A stretch of DNA of 64,000 nucleotides from Ochotona curzoniae (GCF_017591425.1 NW_024466607.1:12532501-12596500); one strand, 5' to 3'. Counted from the first letter of the stretch, positions 24,548-35,015 are shown. The notes: generated from the sequence alone by a model not told the origin. Numbers and translations are program-made.

Positions 24548-25264
24548 TGCTTCAAGTTCCTGGGTGCAGGGTTGTGGTACATTCATTCTCTTCTCTACTC
24601 TCCATTCTGACCATCTAGCAATCGGGCCATGGCAGCTAGTTAAACAAATTAAGTGACTCTTGGGCCATATCATTCTTCCTGTACATGAGCTGTCACATGA
24701 CTGAGGCCCAGAACAGTGGCCATGCCCGTCATCTTGAGCAATCTCACGCAGAAACATGAGACATAGAGGTGCCAAAGTACCACTCACAAATTGTGTCGGA
24801 TTCTGACTTCTGTTGAATGGACAACACAACACACTATCCTGTGATGCTTGTAGAGACTCTAACTGCCCGTGTACAAGGCAGACATTATGACTACACAACA
24901 CAACAAACCACGTGGCTGTGTGATGATTGGGGTGGTGGGCCTGAGAGCCAGAACTCCACCGTAAGGGGCGAGGATCAGCACTTCAGATCCTTCTCCAGGC
25001 TGCTGCGCCGGGTTGTGCGTTTAGCAGAGATCTGCTTCTGTCTCAGCGCCGTTATTGTCTGCTACAGTCAAGTCCTAGAGTACTCAAACACCTTCAGCTT
25101 CACCAAACGTGTCTCGAGTTTCTAATGCTTTCTGTGTTAAGATGGAGATGGTGCGGTGAAGAGCTAGACTGGGAAAGCCTTTGTTTATAGCTGCAGGTGG
25201 AGCCCACTGTGATGCAATGCAGAAACCTGGCTTAGGTACCTTGGCGTAACCTGGCTGGCCTGCT
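24548..25264. other. Unassigned intergenic segment
   Basis: Contains short ACAACAC-rich patches at 24823-24833 and 24894-24908. No gene or repeat family was recognised. Confidence 0.4.
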
Positions 25265-25380
25265 AGACTCCCTTAGGTGTGCTTGTCAATCTGGAATAGG
25301 AGAATCGTAGCAACACCCACCCAAGAAAGCTGCAGGAAGGATTAAGTGAAAGTCTACACACTTGGCAAACTAGGGAAGAG
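25265..25380 (-). repeat. Possible MIR, reverse
   Basis: 'aatctggaataggagaatcgtagcaacacccaccc..gctgcaggaaggattaagtgaaagtctacacacttggcaaac' follows the complement of MIR (TCTGTAAAATGGGGATAATAGTACC..GTTGTGAGGATTAAATGAGTTAATACATG). Confidence 0.5.
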
Positions 25381-25794
25381 GCCTGGACCACGTGGGAGCT
25401 ACTGAGATTCTGTGCCGTCCAATTAGCACCTTGTTGGATGGTTCCTGTGTGGCGCTTGCTGTGATGAACACTTCAGACCAGCCAAGGCAGTATTGTGTTC
25501 CTTCTAAAGAGGGGACTGAGTGTTGGAATCTGGAGCTGAGAGTTCAGATCACCACAGCTACCAGAACATTCACCCACAAAGTTATACAAACGCTGGAGGT
25601 CGGGACGGAAATGGGAGAGGCCAAGCAAGCAGGGAACCCCATTCCTGTATACGGTACCGTTAGGACACGATGGAACACTGAGTATCTCTTGCCTGTTGAT
25701 ATCTTCCTTCCTGCCTGCTAATTTATCTAATAGGCATTGACAGTATTTGACCTTTTGTTTAATAAATGGGAGTCATTCTTTGGAGAAGTCCTCC
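25381..25794. other. Unassigned intergenic segment
   Basis: The open frame across most of this interval (25392-25721) is 109 codons with no recognised domain, start context or splice partner. It is treated as chance. Confidence 0.4.
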
Positions 25795-26060
25795 ATCCAT
25801 TCCTTATATAAATTCCTTTTCAGATCTGTGCATTTCCAACTTCTTCTTTCAGTCTGTGGCTTATCTCTTCCTTTTATGTGGGGTGTTTATTGTCTATGTA
25901 TTTTTAAAATGGTACTAGTCTCAGATTTGTCCGTCTTTGAAGGCCTGGGTTTTGTATGCCTTCACAAATCTTCCCTAGCACCACCGTCCTGATTCTTTCC
26001 TGTGTTACCCTGTGATGTTTCAGAACTTTATGTTTCTCATTTGTATATTTGTTAAGCTGC
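25795..26060 (-). mobile_element. Old L1 ORF2 fragment, reverse
   Basis: 'cttctttcagtctgtggcttatctcttccttttatgtgg' and 'gggttttgtatgccttcacaaatcttccctagc' match the complement of L1 ORF2 near its C-terminal third (CCCAGTCTGTGGCTTG..TTTGTGTCCTGTTTAAGAAATCTTTGCCTA). It is decayed, with indels. Confidence 0.6.
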
Positions 26061-26210
26061 TCCATGTTCACCCCCCCTGCTCCCCCTGCCAGCCTCTATT
26101 TGAAATGTATTTGCTGCCAAACCATTTAGTGCCAGAGCCTTCAAGACATTCCTGGAAAATGGAATCGAAAGATAAGCTTGTTCTGAATTTTCTAAAAATC
26201 CATGCCCACT

Positions 26211-26335
26211 AGGGGTCTTCAGAAAGTTCAGCAAAATGCATATTACTACAAAATGATGGATTTCAATTTTTTTTTTAACACTAAAGTAAGCCTATCTTTT
26301 TCTTCCAGTTTTTTCAAGAACTTTTTGAAGTACGC
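26211..26335 (+). mobile_element. Short mariner-like element with terminal inverted repeats
   Basis: The left end, GGGTCTTCAGAAAGTTCAGC, pairs with the complement of the right end (GTACTTCAAAAAGTTCTTG), giving imperfect inverted repeats of about 20 bases around an interior with 'aaaatgcatattac' and 'tggatttcaa'. No transposase is present. Related pieces at 28507-28605 and 34805-35015 show that it belongs to a dispersed non-autonomous family. The mariner label rests on the end sequence and is tentative. Confidence 0.55.
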
Positions 26336-27574
26336 GCTTCCGTGTGAAATGAGGGAAGGTTCAGGATATTGGTGGGAAATGGGGTGAATAGGTAATGTGC
26401 ATTTCCCTGAGCTGCTGGGTGCGCCTTCCCGTGGACTTGTGTCCTGTGTTTGGTTTTGATGTGCGTAGTCGGGTTTTGCTGCCAGCCTCGTTTGGGTCCC
26501 CCCTTCCCTGCATGTGGTGCTGGAGGTTCTGTTTTGCTTCCAAGTGCTGTGTGTTCTAAAGTGCATTGCTGCAGTTTATGCATTCGCCTCCCTAGTGGAA
26601 GACACCAGACTGCCTGCAACTCTCCAACATAAAAACACCACCCGGAACCACCTGGCGGTGTGTGAGAACTTCCACAGGAGGCCTGTGCCCAGGCTGGGGT
26701 TGCTGGGAGACGAAGCCAGGGGGGTCTTGGCTAAGCTAAAAACGTCCCCCAAATCTGAAGATGTGGTCCTAGCTTGTCCCTCCCAGCAGCACGGGGTCCC
26801 CACCTCCCCTTATGAATAACCTAGCCGCTTCTGCTGAGTGTGTCATTTGCACTGACTGCCCTGCTCACCTCCGACTTGGAACTGTCCAGTCCTCTTTCGG
26901 GTTACCTTCAGAGACTTGCTGGCCATTTGTTTCCTCTTGGACATTGCGTGACGGTCATTCTCCGTTCCCTCCCCGCTGAGGCACTTGCTGGATTTGGTTT
27001 GTTCTACGCCTTGTGCACACAGGGGTTTTCAGTGCCGCAGCTGCTCCTTCGTCCTTTGGGCCAGAAACGTTCTGTTGTGTCTTTCGGGAGTGAGATGTGC
27101 GATCTTACATTAGTGAGCACCTACTTGGTGCTTATGCTGTCAGAGTCCTTGTCATCATCTGGCCTGAACTTGACCCTGAGACCAGCATGTAGGCATCTGT
27201 GGTTTATCTGAGCAGTGAAGGTGACCTGTTGAGTAAGGGACCTGGGGAACAGGCGTGGACCGAGTTACCGTGCGTTATTCAGCAAGTTACCTCTCGGGGT
27301 GACTACAGCTTCCTTCTGCCACCAGATTCTGGGAGCCAATGTGGACCTGTCACTTAGAGTCACTCTGAGATGCAAAGGGGCTGGAGTCTTCAACCATTGA
27401 CTCTCATCAGTCAGTTGTGGGGGGCTCTGTGGGGTTAAATACCCAGCCCCTTCAGGGTTGCTGCCGAGGCAGCAGACAGAACACAAAATGTGCATCAGAG
27501 CTGCATGGGGATCTCGGAAGAGGCAGAGCCTAGCACACAGATCTGCCCTTTGGTCAAGAATCTGACCTAGACCT
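26336..27574. other. SINE-free unique segment
   Basis: About 1.2 kb with no recognised repeat or exon. Open frames in several directions lack similarity. Confidence 0.4.
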
Positions 27575-27594
27575 TTGTATTTCCTATTATTTCT

Positions 27595-27935
27595 TTTCTT
27601 TTTTTAAAAGAGTTTATTTCTTTTTATTGGAAAGGCAGATTTACAGTGAAAAGGAAAGACAGAGAGAAAGATCTTCCATCCACTGGTCACTCCCCAAGTG
27701 GCCACAATGGCCAGAGCTAAGCTGAGCTGAAGCCAGGAGCCAGGAGCTTCCCCCAGGTCTCCTACGTGGGTACAGGGTCCCAAGACTTTGTACCATTCTC
27801 GACTGCTTTCCCAAGCCTCCCAAAGCAGGGAAATAGATGGCAAGTGGAGCAGCCGGGACACAAACCAGGCATCCATATGGGATCCTGGCACATGCTAGGT
27901 GAAGATTTTAGCCACCAGGCTACCACACTGGGCCC
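27595..27935 (-). mobile_element. Lagomorph SINE (C-repeat), full length, long duplication
   Basis: The reverse copy runs from the T-rich tail complement (gtttatttctttttattggaaaggcag) to the head 'ctaccacactgggccc'. It is flanked by a 20-base duplication with two mismatches: TTGTATTTCCTATTATTTCT at 27575-27594 and TTGAATTTCCTATGATTTCT at 27936-27955. The mismatches and the decayed head suggest an older insertion than the neighbour at 28094. Confidence 0.92.
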
Positions 27936-28093
27936 TTGAATTTCCTATGATTTCTGTATGACTGCAGTCAGCACTTTGCAGCCTAACACACAGAATCAGC
28001 AGCTCCTACAGTTTCTGAGATTCTGGAATCCAAGGTGGTTCCAGCCAGGATCTCTCCCAAAGTCCTGGCCAAGATGGCAGCCAATCCACTTTT

Positions 28094-28425
28094 TTTTTTT
28101 TTTTAAAGATTTATTTTTATTATTTTTTATTGGAAAGGCGGATATACAGAGAGGAGATACAGAGAGGAAGATCTTCCGTCCGATGATTCACTCCCCAAGT
28201 GAGCGCAACGGGCCGATACTATGCCGATCCGAAGCCAGGAGCCTCTTCCGGGTCTCCCACGCGGGTGCAGGTTCCCAAAGCTTTGGGCTGTCCTCGACTG
28301 CTTTCCCGGGCCACAGGCAGGGAGCTGGAAGGGAAGCGGGGCTGCCGGGATTAGAACCGGCGCCCATATGGGATCCCGGGCGTGCAAGGCGAGGACTTAA
28401 CCACTTGCGCCACCGCGCCGGGCCC
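28094..28425 (-). mobile_element. Lagomorph SINE (young subtype), full length, apparently the youngest copy here
   Basis: The reverse copy has an almost consensus-like body, including GGCGCCCATATGGGATCCCGGGCGTGC and the CpG-rich head CCACCGCGCCGGGCCC with many intact CpGs. A perfect 16-bp duplication, CAGCCAATCCACTTTT (28078-28093, 28426-28441), flanks it. In SINE orientation the insertion site reads CTT/AAAAGTGG, a classic L1-endonuclease target. It is a good candidate for presence/absence polymorphism. Confidence 0.95.
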
Positions 28426-28506
28426 CAGCCAATCCACTTTTAAGTTCACTCCTATGGGAGACTTGAAAAATTTTGTGGCAAAGTAAAATTAAAGGATATC
28501 TCTCCT

Positions 28507-28605
28507 GGTGCAAAATTTTCATGAAAATTTATGCATGGGTTTTTTTTTTTTGTCATAGTTACACATTTCCCATAAACCTTTTGAAGACTCCTCTTATACA
28601 TTGGT
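28507..28605 (-). mobile_element. Partial mariner-like short element, reverse
   Basis: Read on the minus strand it begins GAGGAGTCTTCAAAAGGTTTATGGGAAATG and ends 'cccatgcataaattttcatgaaaattttgcacc'. This matches the left part of the family seen at 26211 and 34875. The opposite terminal repeat is missing. Confidence 0.45.
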
Positions 28606-29477
28606 TTTGAAATTATTTTGTATCAGAATAAGCTCATCTTGAGAAATATTTCAAAAATTACTTCTTTGGAAGGCAGGGGCCCAAACAGAGAGCTCCTGTG
28701 TGTTGGTACAGTCCTCAGATGTCCCTGCAGGGCCAGGGCTGACCTGGAGTGGGCGCTGTGTTCCAGGCCTCTGACACGGGTGGAAGGAACCAAACTACTC
28801 AGTCATCACTGCTTCTCTCAGTCTGCCTTAGCAGAAGCAGGGGTCTGGAGTCATAACCTGAACTTGAACCTTGGCACTCTGAGGTGGGGTGCAGGTGGCT
28901 CCTGCGGCAGCTTAACCCGCCGGCCGAGTGCTCATCCCTACCAAAGCACCTGATGACTTTGGAGGGCACCGTGGAGGCCAAGCCTCTAGAACATCATGGA
29001 AAGCAGACCCGCTCCTGTAGCAACCATTGATTGTTTTGGTAGCACCAATCACGGCTCCTTGGCCCAAGCGAGGGGGAGCCCATGTGGGGCGTGCTGCTGA
29101 AATCAGTACTTTGTGACTCGCTTGAAGCCAGGATGGGCCTGTGGCAAGGCATGAACAGTTAATTGCTAAACGCTGTCGTTAAGCAGGGAGTCTCTGCTTT
29201 AACCTCCAGGATTGTAGTTGACTGTGGAGGTGTGAAAAGGACCACTAATAGTCTTCTCCTGTTATGACATCCTTTTATAGTGCAGCAGGAGCACAGGTGT
29301 GATGACAAGGCAGCAAAGGGGGACGTTCCAGCTGATCTGCTGGGATCCTGTCCTACCTGTGCCATTCTGCCTTGCGGGAGGTGGGATGCGGGTATAGAAC
29401 CCTGACATCCAGAGCTTTCTTGCTTTCCCCTGATTCCTGGGACAGAATGCCAGGGGTGAGGGCATGCAGGCTGCATC

Positions 29478-29480
<3 letters not shown>
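28606..29480. other. Unassigned intergenic segment
   Basis: Unique-looking DNA; no feature supported. Confidence 0.4.

Positions 29481-29535
<55 letters not shown>
29481..29535 (+). repeat. (TG)n microsatellite, about 27 units
   Basis: A perfect 55-base TG array, the longest uninterrupted dinucleotide run in the window. The overlapping 'ORFs' are Thr-His or Cys-Val repeats translated from it and are not genes. Confidence 0.98.
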
Positions 29536-29537
<2 letters not shown>

Positions 29538-31339
29538 TTCTTGGGTACCATCTGTCCACTTTGGCATCTAACTAGCATGACATTCTGCTGATGGTACAAC
29601 AGCCCCCACTGGTGACCTGTCCATCCAGGATGCTGCTGGACACACTGCTGCATCTTCCTTGTCTTGTCCATTGGTTCCTCTTGTCATTTTATTCAGTACC
29701 TTCTCAGAGATCATAAGGGATGCTTGGCCATAGTGGCTACACTGTGAGCCATTGCTGCCCTGCCTAATCCCTTCTCACAGCTGCCTTCCTTCCTCCCAAA
29801 CCACCCTGGACCTTGGGGAGACACCTCATCTGGGAGAGTCCCCAGGGTGGGGCGCAGCCAATGGGGTGCACTGATGGGAACATGCAAAGGGCTGTCCCCT
29901 TTACTGTAAGGTGCGACAGGTTCTGTGGGATAGCCTTGTGCTCCTGTGGGGCCAGGCTGCAGCCGTGGGCTGTAGCTGAGACTCGCCCCTGAATTTCGTT
30001 ACTGTTCCACCGTAGCAGTTAGCCAGGTAGCGTCACAGTTCCTCTCCTGTTCTCTTTGCCGCCACTTGTAGCCTTTGCCTTTTCAGATGTTACAGATCTG
30101 ATGAGTTTACAAGAATTCACAACTTCAATTTGTACCCTTCTGAATTACTCACAAGTCTTTGTCATTTGGCCCATTTCCTATTTGGTAAATTTGCCTTTTC
30201 ATAGCCTTGGCCAATTTATTTGCTTAGCATGTACCCTACTAGGCATTTACTTAGTCTAGATCAGGGGTCAACAAAAAGGGGGAGAAATTCTGCTGTCAAG
30301 AGCTAGTACATGTATGGGAATGGGGAACATTCCTCTGCCAAGGGTCACGTGGAGGTTTATCCCATTGTCCGTGGGCCGTGCAGAATTAGCAGCTTAAAAG
30401 CCTGCGGTAGATGTATTGAACTTTGATTCTGGCCTGTGGTTACCTCAACAGAACCAGACGACCCAGGGGCTGGACAGTCCCCACTGCTGGGCCGGACAGT
30501 GAATCTGTCTAGATCTGAAGCCTTTATGAATTATCCAGTCTCTGCCCCAGCTGCCCAGCTCTGCTGATGCAGCACAAATGCAGTCACAGGCACACAAGAA
30601 CACACAGACAGACGGATGGATGTGACCATTGCAACAGGACTTTAGGACAAGAGGCCAGCCCCTGCACCTGGTCCTGTGGGCTGGGGCTTGCCCGCCCTTG
30701 TTCTAAGCATTCATCCCTGTTGTGCCAAATGCGATGCACGGTTGTCTCCATGTCTTCATCTGTGATGTGACCTTGTCGCAAGTGTTTTGTTTTCTGAAAA
30801 AGGTCGTTTTTGGACCTTGCCTGGAGGTTGTGTTGTTGAAGCTCCTCCTGACGGCCCGATGACGCACTGCCTGCTTTCCTCATTCCTGTCAACTCCTGCA
30901 TTGCTGCTGGCTCCTGTGCTGCAGGGGCCTGGGGTTGGCCCAGCATTGGCATTTGGCTAGCGGACAGGAGATGCAGCTTTAGTCTGCCCCCTGGTGTGAG
31001 CTCTACACACACGTACACTCGCTCTCTGTCTCTCCCCTTCTCTCTCTCTCTTACACACTCATACACACACACACAGAGACACGCAGATGAGACCTTACAT
31101 AGGAAAACCAAAGGCTGAGCTGGAAGCTCTCCCCCTGGCAGTGCGTGGCTGGTGCTCCGGGCTCCCCCAATCGCCTAGCCCAGCCCCTCAACGCTCTTGC
31201 CCTGTCCCAGGGCTCTCTTGTCACTGACACGCAGTCCTCTGTTGGCATGGGAGGGAGGGCTGTCTTCATGTTGTGTGTCTCACCTCCAATATCAGCTGCT
31301 TGCCGATACCGGCGCCGAGCTGGTAATGTCCAGTGGGAC
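29536..31339. other. Unassigned SINE-free segment
   Basis: Contains 'tcaggggtcaacaaaaag' at 30261-30278, which looks like a hAT-type terminal repeat start, but no matching right end was found. A mixed CT/AC low-complexity patch lies at 31012-31084. No gene is supported. Confidence 0.4.
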
Positions 31340-31500
31340 AATACCGCTTTCACGTGTTTATCTGTTTGTCGTCCACCTCTCTCCAATAGAATGTGGGTTG
31401 CACGGGAGACAGGGGACAGAGGCCCCACACCGTGTCATGGGCTAGTTCCTGTCTCCTTCGTACTTGGCATAGGGTAGGCCCACACTGAAGAAAGAGTTCC
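31340..31500 (+). repeat. L2 LINE 3' end fragment
   Basis: 'ccacctctctccaatagaatgtgggttgcacgggagacaggggacagag', then 'cctgtctccttcgtacttggcatagggtaggc', follows the L2 3' order (CTAGAATGTAAGCTCC..GAGGGCAGGGA..GCCTGGCACATAGTAGGC). It is ancient and diverged. Confidence 0.55.
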
Positions 31501-32285
31501 AAGAGAAATAGAACAAATGATCAGGTGTTCTTGATTCTTCCATGGACGGGGGGGGTCAGTAGATCACAGTGCCAGTGTCTAGCACAGCCCCCTGGCCTCT
31601 GACAGTGACCAGAAGGAGAGGTGAAGCTTGCCCTTCCACCCCATCCTGCTGTCTGCTTCACCATTAGATGAAACTGCTCAGGAGCTTGAACGTACTTTTT
31701 GCACCTGCCTTTAGTTTGATCCCGAAAACCCTTGTTAACTCCCTTAAAATATCTGATTGAATTTCACGGGCAAGCGAATGCCACAGATTAAATATATGTT
31801 GTGTTAAGAAGTTTCCCATTTTATCCCAGCCTGTGCAGTGCCAGGAAAGCATTCTGCATGTTAATTAAGATAGCTGGAGATTTGAGCAAAACTGCTCGCT
31901 CACTCTCTCCATTTAACTTTGTAACCCATGCAGGGGAAGGGACATTGAAGTGGAGCTGGGCAGCGAGTGGGGTCCCTGGGAGTGGGGCCAGGGCACCGCC
32001 CCTGCATCTGGCCGCCATGGGGCCGCGGGGAACGTCTTGACTTCTGACTTCAGTAGGCATAGTGCCCTTTTGGCTACGACTGGACGTCGGCCCAGGGAAC
32101 TGTTAAGCAAGAGGAGGGATGGGAAGTGAGACAGTTCAAGATCCTGAGCAGAACGGCTGAATCGGGATGCGGAGAGTGGGCAACGCTTTGATCTTCCAAC
32201 GGCCACCTCGGCTTGGTGCAATGCACACTGCTGGCTCTGCTGCATCCGTGCCTGCAGGGGCCCCAGCTCAGAGGAGTCACGGTGG
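31501..32285. other. Unassigned SINE-free segment
   Basis: A G run (ggggggg) at 31550-31556 and a CpG-containing patch at 31990-32035. The long minus-strand frame reaching into this region (31913-32578, 221 codons) shows no recognised domain and is taken as a product of high GC content. Confidence 0.4.
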
Positions 32286-32375
32286 CGTGAGTCAGTCATG
32301 GGCTTTGAGGGGTGAAGTCCTGGCTCAGACGCAGATCGCCTCCTGGGCCTCTGTCCCCGCTTCTGTGAAATGAAC
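32286..32375 (-). repeat. Possible MIR, reverse
   Basis: 'gtcctggctcagacgcagatcgcctcctgggcctctgtccccgcttctgtgaaatgaac' resembles the complement of MIR (CCCGGCTCTGCC..CTTGGGCAAG..CTCAGTTTCCTCATCTGTAAAATG). Confidence 0.45.
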
Positions 32376-33049
32376 CCACGGTCATTGCTCGATGCGGGAT
32401 ACACACACGCATGCAGCGTTGTGCTGGCAGGGATGCAAGCTCCTCCTTCCGCTCCTGTTCCACCCTGAGCTCCCGTGTCAGACAAGGGTGGGGGGTCCTC
32501 TGGATGTGGAAGACAAGTTCCAGCCATGCACACAATCCCAGCTTTGCCTAGGAAGACCCCTCGCACTTGTGGTTGCACAGAGCATTGTTGTTAGTCTTGG
32601 ACTCCCTGTGCTTGAGCAAAAACGGCGTTGCAACTGGGGTCAGGCAGAAAGCAACAAGCAGATGCCCGCCTGCAGCTCCTGCAGGTTTCTCTTTGCCTGC
32701 ACCCATTTTATTGTGGCGCCATTCCCAGCCGTGACCAGCAGGGGGAGGCACCTCTCTCTTAAGTCCATTGACACAAGGCCAGAGGCAGGATGCACTGCCT
32801 TCTGGGCCAACGGGGTCTCCTTCCAGGCGACACCTCTCACACACCCCACTGGCAACCCTGCCTCCGTCCTCTTTCCCGTGGTGGAGGCTTGTGGGGCTGC
32901 TGCAACGGCTGGAGCAGAAAGCAAGGGCTCATCCCTGGGCTGGGGAGCAGACACCCTGGGCAGCGACACGGCTGCTCTCTCTTGCATCCTGGTTTGAGTG
33001 CAACCTTGACTGGACAGAGATGAGGGACCCTTGACCGTGAAACATGCCT

Positions 33050-33335
33050 GTCAGAGATGAGAGGTCCCTCAGAAGGCATGTCACAGCCCAGAGGCCACAT
33101 GCCCCCTGAAGCCACAACATGCTCTGAGCAGAGGTGGCACAGCCCCCAGTATGACATGACCCACAACGGTGACGTTTCACAGAGGGCACAAGAATCCTAG
33201 CAGTGACATGACCCAGGGGACTGACACGACAGAGAGGTGACTCTTCCCACAGAGATGTCACAGCCCACAGAGTGACGAGGTCCACCAAGGTGACATTCCC
33301 CACAGAGGTGCCACAGCTTGCAGAAGTCACAGAGG
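33050..33335 (+). repeat. Degenerate minisatellite, unit about 53 bp
   Basis: Units of the form 'gaggtg-cacagccc-cag--tgacatgaccca---ggtgac-tt-cccacaga' recur. Two are 53 bases each (33131-33183; 33254-33306), with a longer diverged unit between them and partial units on either side. The frequent TGAC/GTCAC words come from this repeat. Units differ substantially, so the array is old. Confidence 0.65.
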
Positions 33336-33639
33336 TGATGTGGCAATGGAGGCTCAGAGTCGGAGCCACGTGGGAGACACAGCAGGCCGTGTGGTTCGCC
33401 ACCCCCCAAACCTGGCTGCTCAAATCCTATAGCCCAGAGACCTGCAGGAAGTCCCCGGCGCTCCCTGTCACCCTATGGCGTCTCCTTTGGGTGCCATGTC
33501 GCTGCTGTGGGCTGTCACTCAGCATAATTGTCTAAGCCCTGGAGGTGGGTGCCCCTTCATGGGGTCCCCAGAACAGGGCACTGGGGACCGTCACTCAAGT
33601 CCAGGAGACAGAGAGAGGAGTCTGTGAGAGGAAGAGTCA
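33336..33639. other. Unassigned segment
   Basis: No repeat or gene recognised. Confidence 0.35.
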
Positions 33640-33800
33640 TTTATGATTTATGAATAACGAACTAATTTAATCCCCGGTTTCTCTTGGGCCTCCCATTTAG
33701 TAATTTGTCCCATTTCTTAATGGCTCGATTCTTTATCAGGCTGCGACAGAGAGGAGCGGTGAGTCATTAAGCTACAGAACTGGAAGGATGACCTATATAT
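33640..33800. promoter_or_regulatory. Candidate conserved non-coding element, AT-rich homeodomain motifs
   Basis: A 160-base AT-rich block embedded in GC-rich, SINE-free DNA. Visible words include TTTATGATTTATGAATAA (HOX/CDX-like), TAATTTAATCCCC (TAATCC, PITX/OTX-like), TTTAGTAATTTG and TTCTTAATGGC. Part of it (33717-33760) overlaps a chance open frame. The composition break and motif density suggest an enhancer. Conservation could not be tested. Confidence 0.35.
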
Positions 33801-34499
33801 CAGGCCCCGAGAAGTGGGCGTCAGCTCCTCCTTCCGCGCCCTCCCACGGGGTTGGGGACAGTGCCCATCCCTGCACAGAAGTGACTGGAAGGACACCGGC
33901 ATAGGCAACCATGCTGCCTGTGTTGTGGCTGGGGTGTGTCTGATGCTTTGTGTGTGTGCGCGCGCATGTGTGTGCACACCCTTTGCCTGTGCTGAGATCG
34001 GGTGCGGGGGCAAGCAGCCCAGACACCGGCCATCCTTCAGCTGCACAGAGGAGGGGACTGGACGCTGGAGATGGCTTTGCTGCTGGTGCCTGGCTTCCTG
34101 CTCAGAGAAAAGACCCCCAACATAGAGGCTCTCTGCTCTGTCCCGCCCCACTGTCTGTGCTCTGAAATCCGCTGTTTCTTTTTGGTTTATGCACAAGGAT
34201 GAAGGTCCCTCAACAGAGAAGGGGAGATGGAGCCTGTAATGGCCTAGAATCAGGGTCCTGAGGTTGTAGGGGGAGTGACCCACATCCTGCTGAGCCTGCA
34301 GTCCCAAGCGTGCCCTCACACAGGGTGAGCAAGCAGGGGGCCCACACACGGCTGGGAGGCGTACAGCAGCCAGGAACCCAAGCCGGGGCCTCTGGTCGTC
34401 TAGGTGGGAGGAGGAGGGAGGAGCAGCATGGGCAGTGGGAAGAGGCAGCGGCTGGTGTTTGCACAGTCACCGTTTAAGACACCAGTAGCATTGTTAGCT
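33801..34499. other. GC-rich SINE-free segment
   Basis: A short alternating GTGTGCGCGCGCATGTGTGTGC run lies at 33951-33974, a possible Z-DNA former. Overlapping long frames on the minus strand (33717-34349, 210 codons) have no recognised domain. Confidence 0.4.
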
Positions 34500-34670
34500 A
34501 TCCGCCCCTAGCATTTAGCGTGGGCAGCAAACGTGCGTGCTTTACAGGCAGGTAAGCTTCGGAGTGAAGTCAAGTAGTTGCCCATAGCACGCAGCTGGGG
34601 CAGGGGTGTGATCTGGCTTCTTCCAGCCTCTTCCCTGGATGCTGTCACACAGCCTCCTGCCAGGGCCTGG
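34500..34670 (+). repeat. MIR fragment
   Basis: 'cctagcatttagcgtgggcagc' and 'gtgaagtcaagtagttgcccatagcacgcagctggggcaggggtgtgatctgg' match the MIR 3' order (GTTAAGTAACTTGCCCAAGGTCACACAGCTAG..GGATTTGAACC). Confidence 0.5.
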
Positions 34671-34804
34671 GTCTGCCAGGAGCTGGGTGGTGACACCTGA
34701 TAGTCAAGGCCACACGCCTCAGCCCCTCCAAGCCTCACGGTGTTTCTGGCAGGTAGACATGAGCAGGGATGGTGATGGAGAGAAACTAGAGACATGAGGA
34801 CTAC

Positions 34805-35015
34805 CAAATGTTTTTTTTGGGGAAAGTGGAATAAATGCTAAGTTTATTTTGGTGCAATTTTTGAAGTCTACATATATGAGGGATCTTGAATAAGTAAATA
34901 GAAAATGCATATTATGGGAAAGCGACTCATATGTCTGAACCTCAACATTTTTTGGCACCAAACAAATGTATCGTTAAATTCTATTTTTCCAAAAACATTT
35001 GCAAGTACACGAATG
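34805..35015. mobile_element. Two mariner-like short-element pieces in opposite orientation
   Basis: Bases 34875-35015 read GAGGGATCTTGAATAAG.. 'gaaaatgcatattatggg'.. 'aacattttttggcaccaaac'.. and a right end like the element at 26211. Bases 34805-34868, read on the minus strand, give '..acttcaaaaattgcaccaaaataaacttagcatttattcc', the 3' half of the same family. The arrangement is either two insertions or an internal inversion. Confidence 0.45.

Noticed and set aside
29159..29671. Frames with long Thr-His or Cys-Val repeats
   Set aside because: Direct translations of the TG microsatellite at 29481-29535; the same applies at 18554, 19179 and 63161.
30261..30450. Possible hAT transposon start (tcaggggtcaacaaa)
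   Set aside because: No matching terminal inverted repeat or 8-bp duplication was found on the right side.
31913..32578. 221-codon minus-strand open frame
   Set aside because: Overlaps other frames in a GC-rich segment and a probable MIR fragment; no domain or splice context.
33050..33335. Regular repeats that might suggest a CRISPR-like array
   Set aside because: Units are diverged and lack constant repeats with unique spacers; it is a degenerate minisatellite in a mammalian genome.
33717..34349. 210-codon minus-strand open frame
   Set aside because: Runs across the AT-rich candidate element and a GT/GC alternating tract; the peptide shows no recognisable family.
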